The position numbers and the translations under genes were made by a program. From NCBI RefSeq assembly GCF_000014805.1, contig NC_008570.1, positions 2,175,001 through 2,239,000 on the forward strand: a stretch of 64,000 nucleotides of DNA, in the 5' to 3' direction. The notes under the pieces were generated by a model that searched no databases, was not told the origin of the DNA, and worked only from the letters and a program-made list of their open reading frames with translations. The stretch is from Aeromonas hydrophila subsp. hydrophila ATCC 7966. Lineage in GTDB: Bacteria > Pseudomonadota > Gammaproteobacteria > Enterobacterales > Aeromonadaceae. This document shows, in pieces, positions 17,371-25,888 of this stretch (its first letter is position 1; every line of letters starts with the position of its first letter).

Positions 17371-18135
17371 TCATGTGCGACAAATAGATACCCCACCATC
17401 GGCCAGCAGGGCAATGCCGGTGGTAAAGCTGGATGCATCGGACGCGAGATAAAGGGCCGAGCGGGCGATCTCCTCCGGTTGGGCCAGCCGTTTGAGGGCA
17501 TGCATATTCTGCACAAAGGCGAGGCTCTCCGGCGTATCGGTAAAGGCCCGTCCCATGGGGGTGTCGGTACCCCCCGGCAGCAGGGCGTTGACCCGCACCC
17601 CTTGTGCCCCATACTCGGCGGCCAGCACCTGGGTCAGGCCGATGAGGCCCGCCTTGCTTGCGGCATAGGCCGCCATACCGGGCAGCCCCAAGGTATGGCC
17701 GACGAAGGTGGAGGTAAAGATAAGCGAACCGCCGCCGCGTGCCTGCATGGCGGGGATCTGGTACTTGGCCCCCACAAAGGCGCTGGTGAGGTTGGTATCC
17801 AGCGTCTCCTGCCACTGCGCCAGTTCAAGCGCCGGCACGCTGCCCGGTGTCCCCGTGATACCTGCGTTGTTGAAGGCGATATCGAGCCCGCCGAAACGGG
17901 TCAGCGCGAGATCCACCAGGGCTCGGGCATAGGTTTCGTTTTTCACATCTCCCGCCAGGCTTACCGCCTGGCCCCCCTCGTGGCGGATCTCCTCCACCAG
18001 CAGATCCAGCTCGGGCTGGCGGCGGGCGCCGACGACGATGCTGGCTCCTTCCCGGGCAAACAGGATGGCGCTGGCGCGGCCGATGCCGGAGCTGGCGCCG
18101 GTGATGATGGCGACCTTGTTGGACAGTAATGACAT
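17371..18135 (-). CDS. SDR-family oxidoreductase
   Basis: Short-chain dehydrogenase of 254 residues, the classical SDR length. The NAD(P) motif TGASSGIG is at residues 14-21, NNAGI near 89-93, the catalytic Ser in FTSTF and the YAASK motif (Tyr and Lys) near 156-160, and the C-terminal DGG motif. The ATG at 18135 follows GAGGGA; the frame is open much further upstream but without sense. Substrate unknown; many SDRs with this pattern are annotated as glucose or 3-oxoacyl reductases. Confidence 0.92.
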   Translation of the reverse strand: MSLLSNKVAIITGASSGIGRASAILFAREGASIVVGARRQPELDLLVEEIRHEGGQAVSLAGDVKNETYARALVDLALTRFGGLDIAFNNAGITGTPGSVPALELAQWQETLDTNLTSAFVGAKYQIPAMQARGGGSLIFTSTFVGHTLGLPGMAAYAASKAGLIGLTQVLAAEYGAQGVRVNALLPGGTDTPMGRAFTDTPESLAFVQNMHALKRLAQPEEIARSALYLASDASSFTTGIALLADGGVSICRT

Positions 18136-18449
18136 GGCAGTTCCCTCGCAGGTGTGTTGTGCGGGCGCACAGGGTTGGTAATGGATTCGACCCTCAATAG
18201 GCTCGACCCCACTCTGGTTCGGCTCCACTATGGCAACCGGCCCTCGCTGACACGACCCGGATCTTGCTCTCTTTGCCCCCATGCCGCCTTGCTGCGCGCA
18301 GATACCGGCCCTTGCGGCAACAAAACAGGGGATCTTCGGCCGTCATTCTCTATAATGCCCCCTCTTTTTTTGACTGCCGGTTTGACTGCTTGGCCAACCA
18401 CCGGCAGCGCCGTTGGCCGCGAGCCGGTCACCCCGATAGAGACGATGTC

Positions 18450-19799
18450 ATGCATACCCTGGAACAGCTGCGCGCAGGTAAACTCTGCGGCGCCCGCCAC
18501 CTCAAACTCGCCGAAAACCTGACGGAGTTCCCGCCCGAAATCTTCAGTCTCAAAGAGACGCTGGAGGTACTGGATCTCACCGGCAACCAGTTGAGTCGGC
18601 TGCCTGACGGGCTGGCCGAGTTCAGCAAGCTGCGCATCATTTTCTGCTCCGAGAACCGCTTTACCGAGCTGCCCGAGGTGCTGGGGCGCTGTCCGGCGCT
18701 CACCATGGTGGGCTTCAAGGCCAACAAGATTGTCACGGTGCCCGCTGCGTCGCTACCGGCGGGGCTGCGCTGGTTGATCCTGACCGACAATGCGGTGGAG
18801 CAGTTGCCCGATGAGCTGGGTCAATGCGGCGCCCTGCAAAAGCTGATGCTCTCGGGCAATCGCCTGCGCGAGCTGCCGGTGACCCTTGCCAACTGCCAGC
18901 GTCTGGAGCTGGTGCGCATCGCCGCCAACCGGCTCGAGGCGCTCCCGCATTGGCTGGTGAGGCTGCCACGCCTCGCCTGGTTGGCGTATGCAGGCAACCC
19001 TTTCAGCGACAAGCAGGAGCAGCGGCTGGGCCAGTGCGCCTCGGTGGCCGACATCCCGTGGGATTCACTTAAGGTGGGCGAGCTGCTAGGGCAGGGGGCA
19101 TCCGGCGTCATCCATCGCGCCGAGCTGGCAACGCCGGCGGGACCGCGGGCGGTGGCGGTCAAGTGCTTCAAGGGGGCCGTGACCAGCGATGGACTGCCCC
19201 GCTGCGAGCTGGCGGTGTCGCTGGCGGCTGGTCGTCATCCCCATCTGGTCGGGGTCGAGGGGCGGGTGGGCGATCACCCCTCCGGCATTCCGGCACTGGT
19301 GATGGCGCTGATAGACCCTGATTTTATCAACCTGGCGGGGCCGCCGAGCCTGGACTCCTGCACTCGCGATATCTATCAAGCCGATGCCCGCTTCACCCCG
19401 GCTGCGCTGCTGGCCATGGTGCAGGGAGTGGCAAGCGCCGCGCTGCATCTGCACGGACGCGGCATCCTGCACGGCGATCTCTACGCCCACAACATGCTGC
19501 ACTCCTTGCAAGAGGAGGGGCGGCTGCTGCTCGGGGATTTCGGCGCCGCCTCCTGTTACGAGCGAACCGATGGTGAGCTGGCCGGCTTGCTGGAGCGACT
19601 GGAAGTGAGAGCCTTCGGCTGCCTGCTGGAAGAGCTGCTGGCCCGCTGTGCCCCCTGTGATGACAGGCTGGATGCCCTGCATGCGCTGGTGGATGACTGT
19701 CTCGCCGAGGTGGTGGCGGCGCGCCCCGACTTTGCCGAGATTGCGGCCAGGCTTGCTGCGGTGGCGCCGGTCATCTGCGCCGAGCCAGTTTTGCTCTGA
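18450..19799 (+). CDS. Leucine-rich-repeat protein kinase fusion
   Basis: Protein of 449 residues in two parts. Residues about 15-195 are seven or eight leucine-rich repeats of the LxxLxLxxNxLxxLP type (LEVLDLTGNQLSRLP, LRWLILTDNAVEQLP, LQKLMLSGNRLRELP). Residues about 205-445 are a Hanks-type kinase: glycine loop GQGASG near 213, VAVK lysine near 237, HGDLYAHN (catalytic loop, with Gly in place of Arg of HRD) near 340-347, and DFG near 363. The substrate is unknown. No membrane helix or signal is seen, so it should act in the cytoplasm. The start at 18450 has only a weak ribosome site; the frame is open upstream to 18264. Confidence 0.88.
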   Translation: MHTLEQLRAGKLCGARHLKLAENLTEFPPEIFSLKETLEVLDLTGNQLSRLPDGLAEFSKLRIIFCSENRFTELPEVLGRCPALTMVGFKANKIVTVPAASLPAGLRWLILTDNAVEQLPDELGQCGALQKLMLSGNRLRELPVTLANCQRLELVRIAANRLEALPHWLVRLPRLAWLAYAGNPFSDKQEQRLGQCASVADIPWDSLKVGELLGQGASGVIHRAELATPAGPRAVAVKCFKGAVTSDGLPRCELAVSLAAGRHPHLVGVEGRVGDHPSGIPALVMALIDPDFINLAGPPSLDSCTRDIYQADARFTPAALLAMVQGVASAALHLHGRGILHGDLYAHNMLHSLQEEGRLLLGDFGAASCYERTDGELAGLLERLEVRAFGCLLEELLARCAPCDDRLDALHALVDDCLAEVVAARPDFAEIAARLAAVAPVICAEPVLL

Positions 19800-19879
19800 T
19801 CCGGCTCGCCCTGCCGTCGCTGTAATAGCAGGCGCAAAGCAGGCGAAAAAGAGCAGGAGTGGATGACAAAAAGATGTCA

Positions 19880-19905
19880 AAAGGGGGCCTTCGGGCCCTT
19901 TTTTG
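19880..19905 (+). terminator. Terminator of the LRR-kinase gene
   Basis: GC-rich hairpin AAGGGGGCC-TTC-GGGCCCTT followed by six T's, before tpm. Confidence 0.75.
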
Positions 19906-20014
19906 TTTTGTTCCGCTTTTTTTGGCAAAAGTTGTGGCTGCCGCCTTGTTGGTGCTTGCGTGCAGCGGGCTAAGTTGTGATATTGAGGCATCTTTACATG
20001 ACAGGGGTGACTGG

Positions 20015-20668
20015 ATGGAAGCGGCTTTTTGGCATCAGCGTTGGGAAGAGAACCGGATCGGCTTTCATCAGGCGGATTTCAATCGCTGGCTGCAATCCTG
20101 GTGGTCGGCTCAGCAGCAGGGCGAGCCCGTGCTGGTGCCCCTGTGCGGCAAGTCCCGCGACATGCTCTGGCTGAGCGGGCAGGGCCATCCGGTCGACGGG
20201 TTCGAACTCTCGTCCGTCGCCATCAACAGCTTTTTCAGCGAGAACAAGCTGAATGAAACGGTGAGTGCCGAGGGGCCCTATCAGTGCCATCAGCACGACA
20301 GCCTGCGCATCTATGAGGGGGATTTTTTCGCCGCCCCCGAACTTGGCCGCCGTTATCGGCTGGCTTACGACAGGGCAGCCCTCATCGCTCTGCCGACCGC
20401 CATGCGCCGTCAATATGCCGAGCTGATGAGCCGGCTTATCGAGGCGGGTGGCCAGATCCTACTGGTGACTCTGGAATATCAGCCGGAGCAGCAGCGCCAG
20501 CCGCCGTTCTCGGTGGGGGAGATGGAGGTGCGCACCCTGTTCGAGCGCCACTTCCAGGTCGAGGTGCTGGGGCGAGCGGCCGAGCTCGATCACCCCAGGG
20601 TGCTGTCGGGTCAGCTCTCCTACTTCGACGAGGTGGCCTACCGGCTGGTGCGCCGTCCAGAGGCTTGA
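20015..20668 (+). CDS. tpm: Thiopurine S-methyltransferase
   Basis: SAM-dependent methyltransferase of 217 residues, the normal bacterial TPMT length. Signatures are FWHQRWEENRIGFHQ at the N terminus, VLVPLCGKSRDMLWL (SAM-binding motif I), GFELSSVAI and YDRAALIALP. Bacterial members methylate thiopurines and also selenium or tellurium species. The ATG at 20015 follows AGGGG; the frame upstream covers the preceding terminator and is not used. Confidence 0.95.
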   Translation: MEAAFWHQRWEENRIGFHQADFNRWLQSWWSAQQQGEPVLVPLCGKSRDMLWLSGQGHPVDGFELSSVAINSFFSENKLNETVSAEGPYQCHQHDSLRIYEGDFFAAPELGRRYRLAYDRAALIALPTAMRRQYAELMSRLIEAGGQILLVTLEYQPEQQRQPPFSVGEMEVRTLFERHFQVEVLGRAAELDHPRVLSGQLSYFDEVAYRLVRRPEA

Positions 20669-20737
20669 CCAAAAGCGTGAGCCAAGGCGATAAAATTCGC
20701 CATAAAGCTGCAGCTGGTTGACTCTTTATTACCTCCT

Positions 20738-20779
20738 TTGACATAGATCAACGTGACAAGGGAGGGGAGTGCCTAAGAT
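20738..20779 (+). promoter_or_regulatory. FNR-activated (class II) promoter
   Basis: TTGACATAGATCAA at 20738-20751 fits the FNR consensus TTGAT-N4-ATCAA in nine of ten positions. A -10-like TAAGAT lies at 20774-20779, which places the FNR site centre (20744.5) at -41.5 for a start near 20786, the usual class II activator distance. Confidence 0.75.
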
Positions 20780-20785
20780 GAGCCT

Positions 20786-20945
20786 GTTTCTCAATCACTG
20801 TTGTCATCGGCAGGCGCGCTCTGGTTTGGGACTGCCCGCCGACCATCAACTCAGTGTCTGATTTTCACGCTCATGTTCACTTTTGGCGGCTCTGGTCGCA
20901 ATTGATTATGGTTTTTCCAGCCGACCCCACGGGGTCGGCTTTTTA
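20786..20945 (+). ncRNA. fnrS: FnrS-like anaerobically induced small RNA (candidate)
   Basis: A non-coding stretch of about 160 bases between an FNR-box promoter and an intrinsic terminator, with no open frame of note. The 3' part (CGCAATTGATTATGG, then a GCCGAC...GTCGGCTTTTT hairpin) resembles the 3' part of E. coli FnrS (ACAATTGATTCG, then GCCGAC...GTCGGCTTTTT) as I remember it. FnrS is an Hfq-bound RNA made when oxygen is low that represses messages of aerobic enzymes. An internal hairpin GGCAGGCG...CTGCCCGCC occupies about 20812-20842. Identity is inference from promoter, terminator and the short match. Confidence 0.65.
20919..20944 (+). terminator. Terminator of the FnrS-like RNA
   Basis: AGCCGACCCC / GGGGTCGGCT perfect 10-bp stem with a 2-nt loop and TTTT. 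It also faces the convergent protease gene. Confidence 0.9.
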
Positions 20946-20976
20946 TTGGCTGCAAGAAGGGAAACAGGCGGCCTGA

Positions 20977-23751
20977 TCAGGCCTCGAAGGTGGCGGCATT
21001 GAGCCTAAACGCACGCGGATCGTCGATGAACTGGCCGGTGATGCGCTCGTCGTGCTCGTGGCCCTGGCCATAGCTGCAGAGGATCAGCCGATCCGACGTT
21101 CTCGATCTCAGCTGGGTGATAAAGCGCATCAGATCGGCGCGGCTCAGGTTGCCCACCTCCTCGCACACCCTTTCGCGCTGATCAAAGCCCAGATCCTTGT
21201 TGCCGATGCTGACCCAAAGCCGCTGGCCGCGGCTGCGCAGGTTGGCATCCCGCTCGCTCAGCTGGGCCTGCAGGCCCGCCTTGCTGTCCTGCCATTGCTG
21301 AGCGGTGAGCTCGAGCATGGCCAGCGGAAACAGGTCGATGAACTCCTCCACCGCATCCAGCAGGATCTGCGGCCCGGCCACCGGCGACTGGATGTAGAAG
21401 ATGAGGCCGGGATGGCGATTGAGGGGCAGGTTGCCGGCCCCCACCACGTAACCGAGCTGCTGACGGGTGCGCAGCTCGTGAAAGAAGGTGGAGGACATGA
21501 TGTGGTTGGCCAGGGTGAAGCAGGCCAGATCCCGCGCCCGGGTGGTACGCGACTGGTAGTAGACCAGCAGGGCCGAGTCTTCATGCTCGCAGCCCTGTTC
21601 GCGAATGAGGGTGCCCCTGTCCTGAATGGAGATGAGCGGGCGGCGGGTCTCGGCACTGGGCTGGCTGTTGACGCCGAGGTGGCGCTCCAGCAGGGCGGCG
21701 AGCTCAAGGGCCTCGGCGGCGGTCCAGTCGCCGTGCACCAGGGTCTCTACGTGCACCTCGGCAAAGAGGCTCGCCACGAAGGCGGGCATTTCGCCCAGCT
21801 CGACGCTGCGCAGGTGGCGCAGCAGCTGCTCGAACGGCGGGTTGTTGGGCTGCAGCAGGCTGGTGAGCTGGTTGAACAGCTGGGAGATGGGGCGCGCCTT
21901 GGACTGGTTGTCCCAGTTGCGGATGAGCTGCTCTTTGATTTCGGCAAAGCGGGCCGGATCTGGGTAACCCAGGGTGCGGTTGCCGAGGATCATGTCGAGC
22001 AGCAGCGGCTGCTTGTCGGCAAAGCCGCTGAGATTGATGGTAAAGCCGCCCTGGTGGGCATAGATCTGATAGCCGAGCCCCGCCAGCTCCGCCGGGTAGG
22101 TGAGGGCGTTGAGGTGGTCGGTGAGCAGCTCTACCGCGAGGCGTGCCATGGCGATGTGGCGCGGGCTCTTGACCGCGTGCTCGCTGTCGATGGAGATGTA
22201 GAGGTTGCCCTTGGGCACGCTGAACTGATGCTCGTGCAGGTGCCAGAGCCGAAAGCCGGGCCGATCGATGAGGCAGGCGGGCATGTCGGCGGTGAGCTCG
22301 GGTGTGCGCACGTCGAGCCGGTTGCTGATGAAGGGGTTGGGCAGCGGCAGGGCCAGCGCCGGATCCGGCTCGCTCTGCTGCCAGCGGATCTTCTCCGCTT
22401 CCGTGATGATGGAGACGCTGTAGGGGGTTTGATACCAGCGGGCTAGGCGATCCGTGGCCAGCTCCGGCGCCGTGATGGTCAGGCGCAGGTTGTGGGGGGT
22501 GAGCTTGGCGAGCAGGCGGCGAATGAGCGGCTCGTCGTATGCGCGCATCATGTAGTCGCCGTAGAGCAGGTCATCGGGAGCGTAGCTGAACAGGTTCAAC
22601 ACCAGCCCGGAGACGGTGTCGAGCGCCCGGCCCCGCTCCTGAAAGCGGAAGGCGGATTCAAGCACGGTGCGCTTCTCGTCATAGCGCCAGGCTTCCACCC
22701 CGCCGCGCTCGATGAGCTTCAAGTAGCCGAACAGGGCCGCCACTATCTCGTTGACGTGTTCAAGCCCAAGCGGAGTCAGCCCGAAGTTGACGCCAAAATC
22801 CTTGAAGTTGGCGCCGCTGATGCCACCGCCGGCGGAAAGCTGGTTGACCCAGCCCTTCGCCTTGAGCAGGGAGAGCAGGCTGCCGTCCCCTTCGTAGCCG
22901 ATGAGGTGGCTCAGGAAGGTGAGGGGCTTCTTGTCGTAATACTCGTCCACGTTGGGCAACGGGAAGGTGAGCGCGAGTTTGCGGGTCTCCTTGACCGGAT
23001 TGATCTGGATGCGAATGCCCAGGTCATCGAGCCGGTAGAGGGGCATCTCGAGGGTCGGCGTTCCCAAATTGCGATTCAAAATGGGAGCGAAAAAGCGATC
23101 GCACCAGCCGAGCTGGGTCTCGATGGTGGCTGGCGAGATCATCACCAGCGCCATGCGATCCGCGCTGTAGTGGGTTTCGTAAAACCGGATGAGGTCGGAG
23201 CGCAGATCCCGGCCGGGCAGATCGGCCAGGGTATCCAGATTGCCCACCGAGAATTTGGCGAAGGGGTGAGCGGGATTGACCGTCTCCTTATGTACCTGGT
23301 AGCTGCGGCGCACGTCGTCCTGCAGCTTGAGGCGGTATTCGGAGTCGACCGCGTTGCGCTCCTTGTCCACCCACTCGGGATCGAAGGTGGGGCAGATGAA
23401 AAACTGGGAGAAGCGATCCAGCCCGGCCTCGAAGAAGCCGTTGTCGATCTCGAAGAAGAAGTTGGTGAACTCGGTGCCGGTCCAGGCGTTGTTGCTGCCG
23501 CCATGACGGCTCATAAATTGCTGGTATTCACCAGGTTTGGGATAGGTGCAGGTGCCAAGGAACAGCATATGCTCAAGGAAATGAGCCATCCCCTGCCGGT
23601 CCGCCGGATCGTCGAAGTGGCCGGTGTTGACGGCCAGGGAGGCGGCAGACTTGTCGGTGTCGGGATCGCAGATCAACAAGACCCTGAGCCGGTTTGCCAG
23701 CTCCAGATAGTGGTACTGCCGATGGTCGTTGGGACTGGCATATGGGCTCAT
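20977..23751 (-). CDS. Insulinase-family (M16) zinc protease, pitrilysin-like
   Basis: Protein of 924 residues made of four M16 domains. The inverted zinc motif HFLEH is at residues 57-61 (His57, Glu60, His61), with the distal Glu in the NAVDSEYRLK segment. The second half keeps the pitrilysin-type C-terminal domains (e.g. RTRQQLGYVVGAG). Unlike E. coli pitrilysin (PtrA), the N terminus MSPYASPNDHRQYHYLELAN lacks a signal peptide, so it is predicted to be cytoplasmic and to degrade peptides. Single gene, convergent to the FnrS-like RNA. Confidence 0.92.
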   Translation of the reverse strand: MSPYASPNDHRQYHYLELANRLRVLLICDPDTDKSAASLAVNTGHFDDPADRQGMAHFLEHMLFLGTCTYPKPGEYQQFMSRHGGSNNAWTGTEFTNFFFEIDNGFFEAGLDRFSQFFICPTFDPEWVDKERNAVDSEYRLKLQDDVRRSYQVHKETVNPAHPFAKFSVGNLDTLADLPGRDLRSDLIRFYETHYSADRMALVMISPATIETQLGWCDRFFAPILNRNLGTPTLEMPLYRLDDLGIRIQINPVKETRKLALTFPLPNVDEYYDKKPLTFLSHLIGYEGDGSLLSLLKAKGWVNQLSAGGGISGANFKDFGVNFGLTPLGLEHVNEIVAALFGYLKLIERGGVEAWRYDEKRTVLESAFRFQERGRALDTVSGLVLNLFSYAPDDLLYGDYMMRAYDEPLIRRLLAKLTPHNLRLTITAPELATDRLARWYQTPYSVSIITEAEKIRWQQSEPDPALALPLPNPFISNRLDVRTPELTADMPACLIDRPGFRLWHLHEHQFSVPKGNLYISIDSEHAVKSPRHIAMARLAVELLTDHLNALTYPAELAGLGYQIYAHQGGFTINLSGFADKQPLLLDMILGNRTLGYPDPARFAEIKEQLIRNWDNQSKARPISQLFNQLTSLLQPNNPPFEQLLRHLRSVELGEMPAFVASLFAEVHVETLVHGDWTAAEALELAALLERHLGVNSQPSAETRRPLISIQDRGTLIREQGCEHEDSALLVYYQSRTTRARDLACFTLANHIMSSTFFHELRTRQQLGYVVGAGNLPLNRHPGLIFYIQSPVAGPQILLDAVEEFIDLFPLAMLELTAQQWQDSKAGLQAQLSERDANLRSRGQRLWVSIGNKDLGFDQRERVCEEVGNLSRADLMRFITQLRSRTSDRLILCSYGQGHEHDERITGQFIDDPRAFRLNAATFEA

Positions 23752-23913
23752 TGGCGCGTGACTCTTGTTGGATTTATTTGAATTTAAACATGATTATCGA
23801 CCCCGCTACCCGGTGAGGCAAACCCTTTTCTGAGAGGTAGCGCAATTGTTTCCCCCGGCATGGCGGGGTAAGATCCCCCCGCTATCAAAACAGGCCCGTT
23901 GGGCGAGGTTGTA

Positions 23914-24381
23914 ATGAAAATCTACATCATGCGTCATGGCCAGGCTGGCATGAATGCGAAAACAGATGAACAGCGTCCACTGACCGAGCAGGGAATCGAA
24001 GAGTCCATCCACATGGCCCGCTGGCTGGCCCCCCAGCTTGGCGACAAGCTGGATCGGGTGATCCACAGCAACTATCTGCGCGCCAAACAAACCTGGCAGA
24101 GCATATGCAGTGAATTACCCAAGGCAGGGGCCGTCGAAGAGAGCGGTGACATCACCCCCTATGGCGATCCGGCCTTCGTGGCGAGTTACCTCACTGCGCT
24201 TGCGGCCAAGCACGACAGCATCCTGATGGTGAGCCACCTGCCGCTGGTGGGATATCTGGTGCAGAGCCTCTGTCCGGCGGCCGGTGCCCCCATGTTTGCC
24301 ACCTCAGGTCTGGCCTGTATCGAGTGGCAAGATGGCAAGGGGGTCTTGCTCTGGTTGGAAGGACCACATACAATACGCTAA
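23914..24381 (+). CDS. sixA: Phosphohistidine phosphatase SixA
   Basis: Histidine-phosphatase-superfamily protein of 155 residues. The RHG motif (MRHGQAG) is at residues 6-12 and the second catalytic His is in MVSHLPLVGYL. SixA in E. coli removes phosphate from phosphohistidines, notably on the nitrogen PTS protein NPr. The ATG at 23914 is used because the family starts directly at MKIYIMRHG. Confidence 0.93.
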   Translation: MKIYIMRHGQAGMNAKTDEQRPLTEQGIEESIHMARWLAPQLGDKLDRVIHSNYLRAKQTWQSICSELPKAGAVEESGDITPYGDPAFVASYLTALAAKHDSILMVSHLPLVGYLVQSLCPAAGAPMFATSGLACIEWQDGKGVLLWLEGPHTIR

Positions 24382-24514
24382 AAGTTAATAAAAAGTTATA
24401 GATTGGTTTTTTGGGGAAGAGAGTCGCGATTTTTCCGGATTTTTATACAGAATTTACGGAATTATTTCGCAGAAGCTGCTGTCATACGGATACAACTGCA
24501 AGAGGTTGCAAACG

Positions 24515-24721
24515 ATGAGAGTGTTCAAGAAGTACCTGCCGCTGATGGTGGCAAAACATGTCAAAACCTTCTTCAAGGGGCGGATTTACATCCACGGCAG
24601 AGGACGCTTCGACTTCCAGTCCGGCCTGCTGATGATGCCCACGTCGGCGGACATTCCCCACCGCCAGACCGTGGTCGAGGTCAACGAGTTGATCTCGAGA
24701 CTGCACATGGATGCGGCGTGA
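24515..24721 (+). CDS. ytfK: DUF1107 protein, YtfK-like
   Basis: A 68-residue protein. FKKYLPLMVAKHVKTFFKG (residues 4-22) followed by RIYIHGRGRFDFQSGLLMMP closely follows E. coli YtfK ([23 protein letters not shown] from memory). YtfK binds SpoT and tilts it toward ppGpp synthesis during phosphate or fatty-acid starvation; that role here is by homology. AGAGG precedes the ATG; a TTG three codons earlier is not preferred. A terminator follows at 24749. Confidence 0.85.
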   Translation: MRVFKKYLPLMVAKHVKTFFKGRIYIHGRGRFDFQSGLLMMPTSADIPHRQTVVEVNELISRLHMDAA

Positions 24722-24748
24722 TTGCTTCGTCACCTCGCTGATCCGCGT

Positions 24749-24780
24749 CATGCCCGCCACCGTGCGGGCATGACTGTTTT
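24749..24780 (+). terminator. Terminator of ytfK
   Basis: CATGCCCGC / GCGGGCATG stem with loop CACCGT, then ACTGTTTTT. Confidence 0.8.
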
Positions 24781-24921
24781 TGGGCTCCCTCCGGCCTCTT
24801 AAGCGCTGTTCGACCCCCTTTATGTCAGCCAATTCTGCCCTGACGGTACGGCACTTGCTAATCCTGTTGACCCCCCTATACTGCCGCCAGAAATACCCGC
24901 TGCTTTTTTCTGGATATAGCG

Positions 24922-25839
24922 ATGCCACTTGCCTTCTTGTTTCCCTTCTCCTGCATGGCCATCTGGGCCGGCAACGCCATCGTCAGCAAACTGGCGGTGG
25001 GGGTGCTCTCGCCGGCGGCGCTGGCCTGGTCGCGCTGGATGGTGGCCGCCATCATCTTGACGCCGTTCCTTGCGCACCGGGCCTGGCGGGATCGCGCCAA
25101 GCTGCGCGCCGGCTTCTATCAGCTGGCGGCGCTAGCCCTGCTCGGCATGGTGCTCAACCAGACCTTCGGCTATTACGCGGCGCAGACCCTGGGAGCCACC
25201 GAGATTGGCCTGATGATGGGGCTCACCCCCTTGATGACGGTGCTGCTCAGCATCTGGTTGCTGCGCGAGCGCCCCACCTGGGGAGCGCTGCTTGGCGGCG
25301 TCATCTCCATCCTGGGGCTGGCGATCTTGCTGGGGCAGGGGGATCCCGCCCGCCTCTTTACCCAGGGCATCCACATCGGCTCCGTCTACATGCTGCTGTC
25401 GGCGGGCACCTATGCGCTCTACAGCGTGTTGCTCAAGAAGTGGGATCTGGGGCTCGACAACTGGTCCATGCTCTACGGCCAGGTGCTCTGCAGCCTGCTG
25501 TTTCTCACCCCGTTCTATCTGCTGGTGGACGGGCAATGGCCGGACGGCCGGGCGCTCTGGTTGATCCTCTATGCGGGGATCCCGACCTCGGCCCTGTCGC
25601 CCTGGCTGTGGATGCAGGGCATCGCCCTGCTCGGGGCAAGCCGCACCGCCATCTTCATGAACCTGCTGCCGGTGATGACTGCCGGTCTGGCCATCAGCTG
25701 GCTCGGTGAGAGATTGACCAGTTATCATCTGATCGGCGGCGGCATGACCCTGTTTGGGGTGCTGCTGGCCCAGTTGCTGGTGCAGCCTGTGGTGCTGCGC
25801 CGGCGCAGGGTGGCGCTGGCCGCCTGCCGGGACGAGTGA
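24922..25839 (+). CDS. EamA/DMT-family transporter
   Basis: Protein of 305 residues with ten predicted membrane helices in two EamA repeats (first begins AFLFPFSCMAIWAGNAIVSKL; second near VYMLLSAGTYALYSVLLKK). Export of a metabolite or amino acid is likely; substrate unknown. It is a different subfamily from the transporter at 5197. A strong bidirectional terminator lies just after it. Confidence 0.88.
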   Translation: MPLAFLFPFSCMAIWAGNAIVSKLAVGVLSPAALAWSRWMVAAIILTPFLAHRAWRDRAKLRAGFYQLAALALLGMVLNQTFGYYAAQTLGATEIGLMMGLTPLMTVLLSIWLLRERPTWGALLGGVISILGLAILLGQGDPARLFTQGIHIGSVYMLLSAGTYALYSVLLKKWDLGLDNWSMLYGQVLCSLLFLTPFYLLVDGQWPDGRALWLILYAGIPTSALSPWLWMQGIALLGASRTAIFMNLLPVMTAGLAISWLGERLTSYHLIGGGMTLFGVLLAQLLVQPVVLRRRRVALAACRDE

Positions 25840-25841
25840 GA

Positions 25842-25869
25842 AAAAAGACCGCCGAAAGGCGGTCTTTTT
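25842..25869. terminator. Bidirectional terminator between transporter and oppA
   Basis: Stem AAAAAGACCGCC / GGCGGTCTTTTT with GAAA tetraloop, shared by the two convergent genes. Confidence 0.92.
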
Positions 25870-25888
25870 GTCTGCGGGGTAGCGAACC

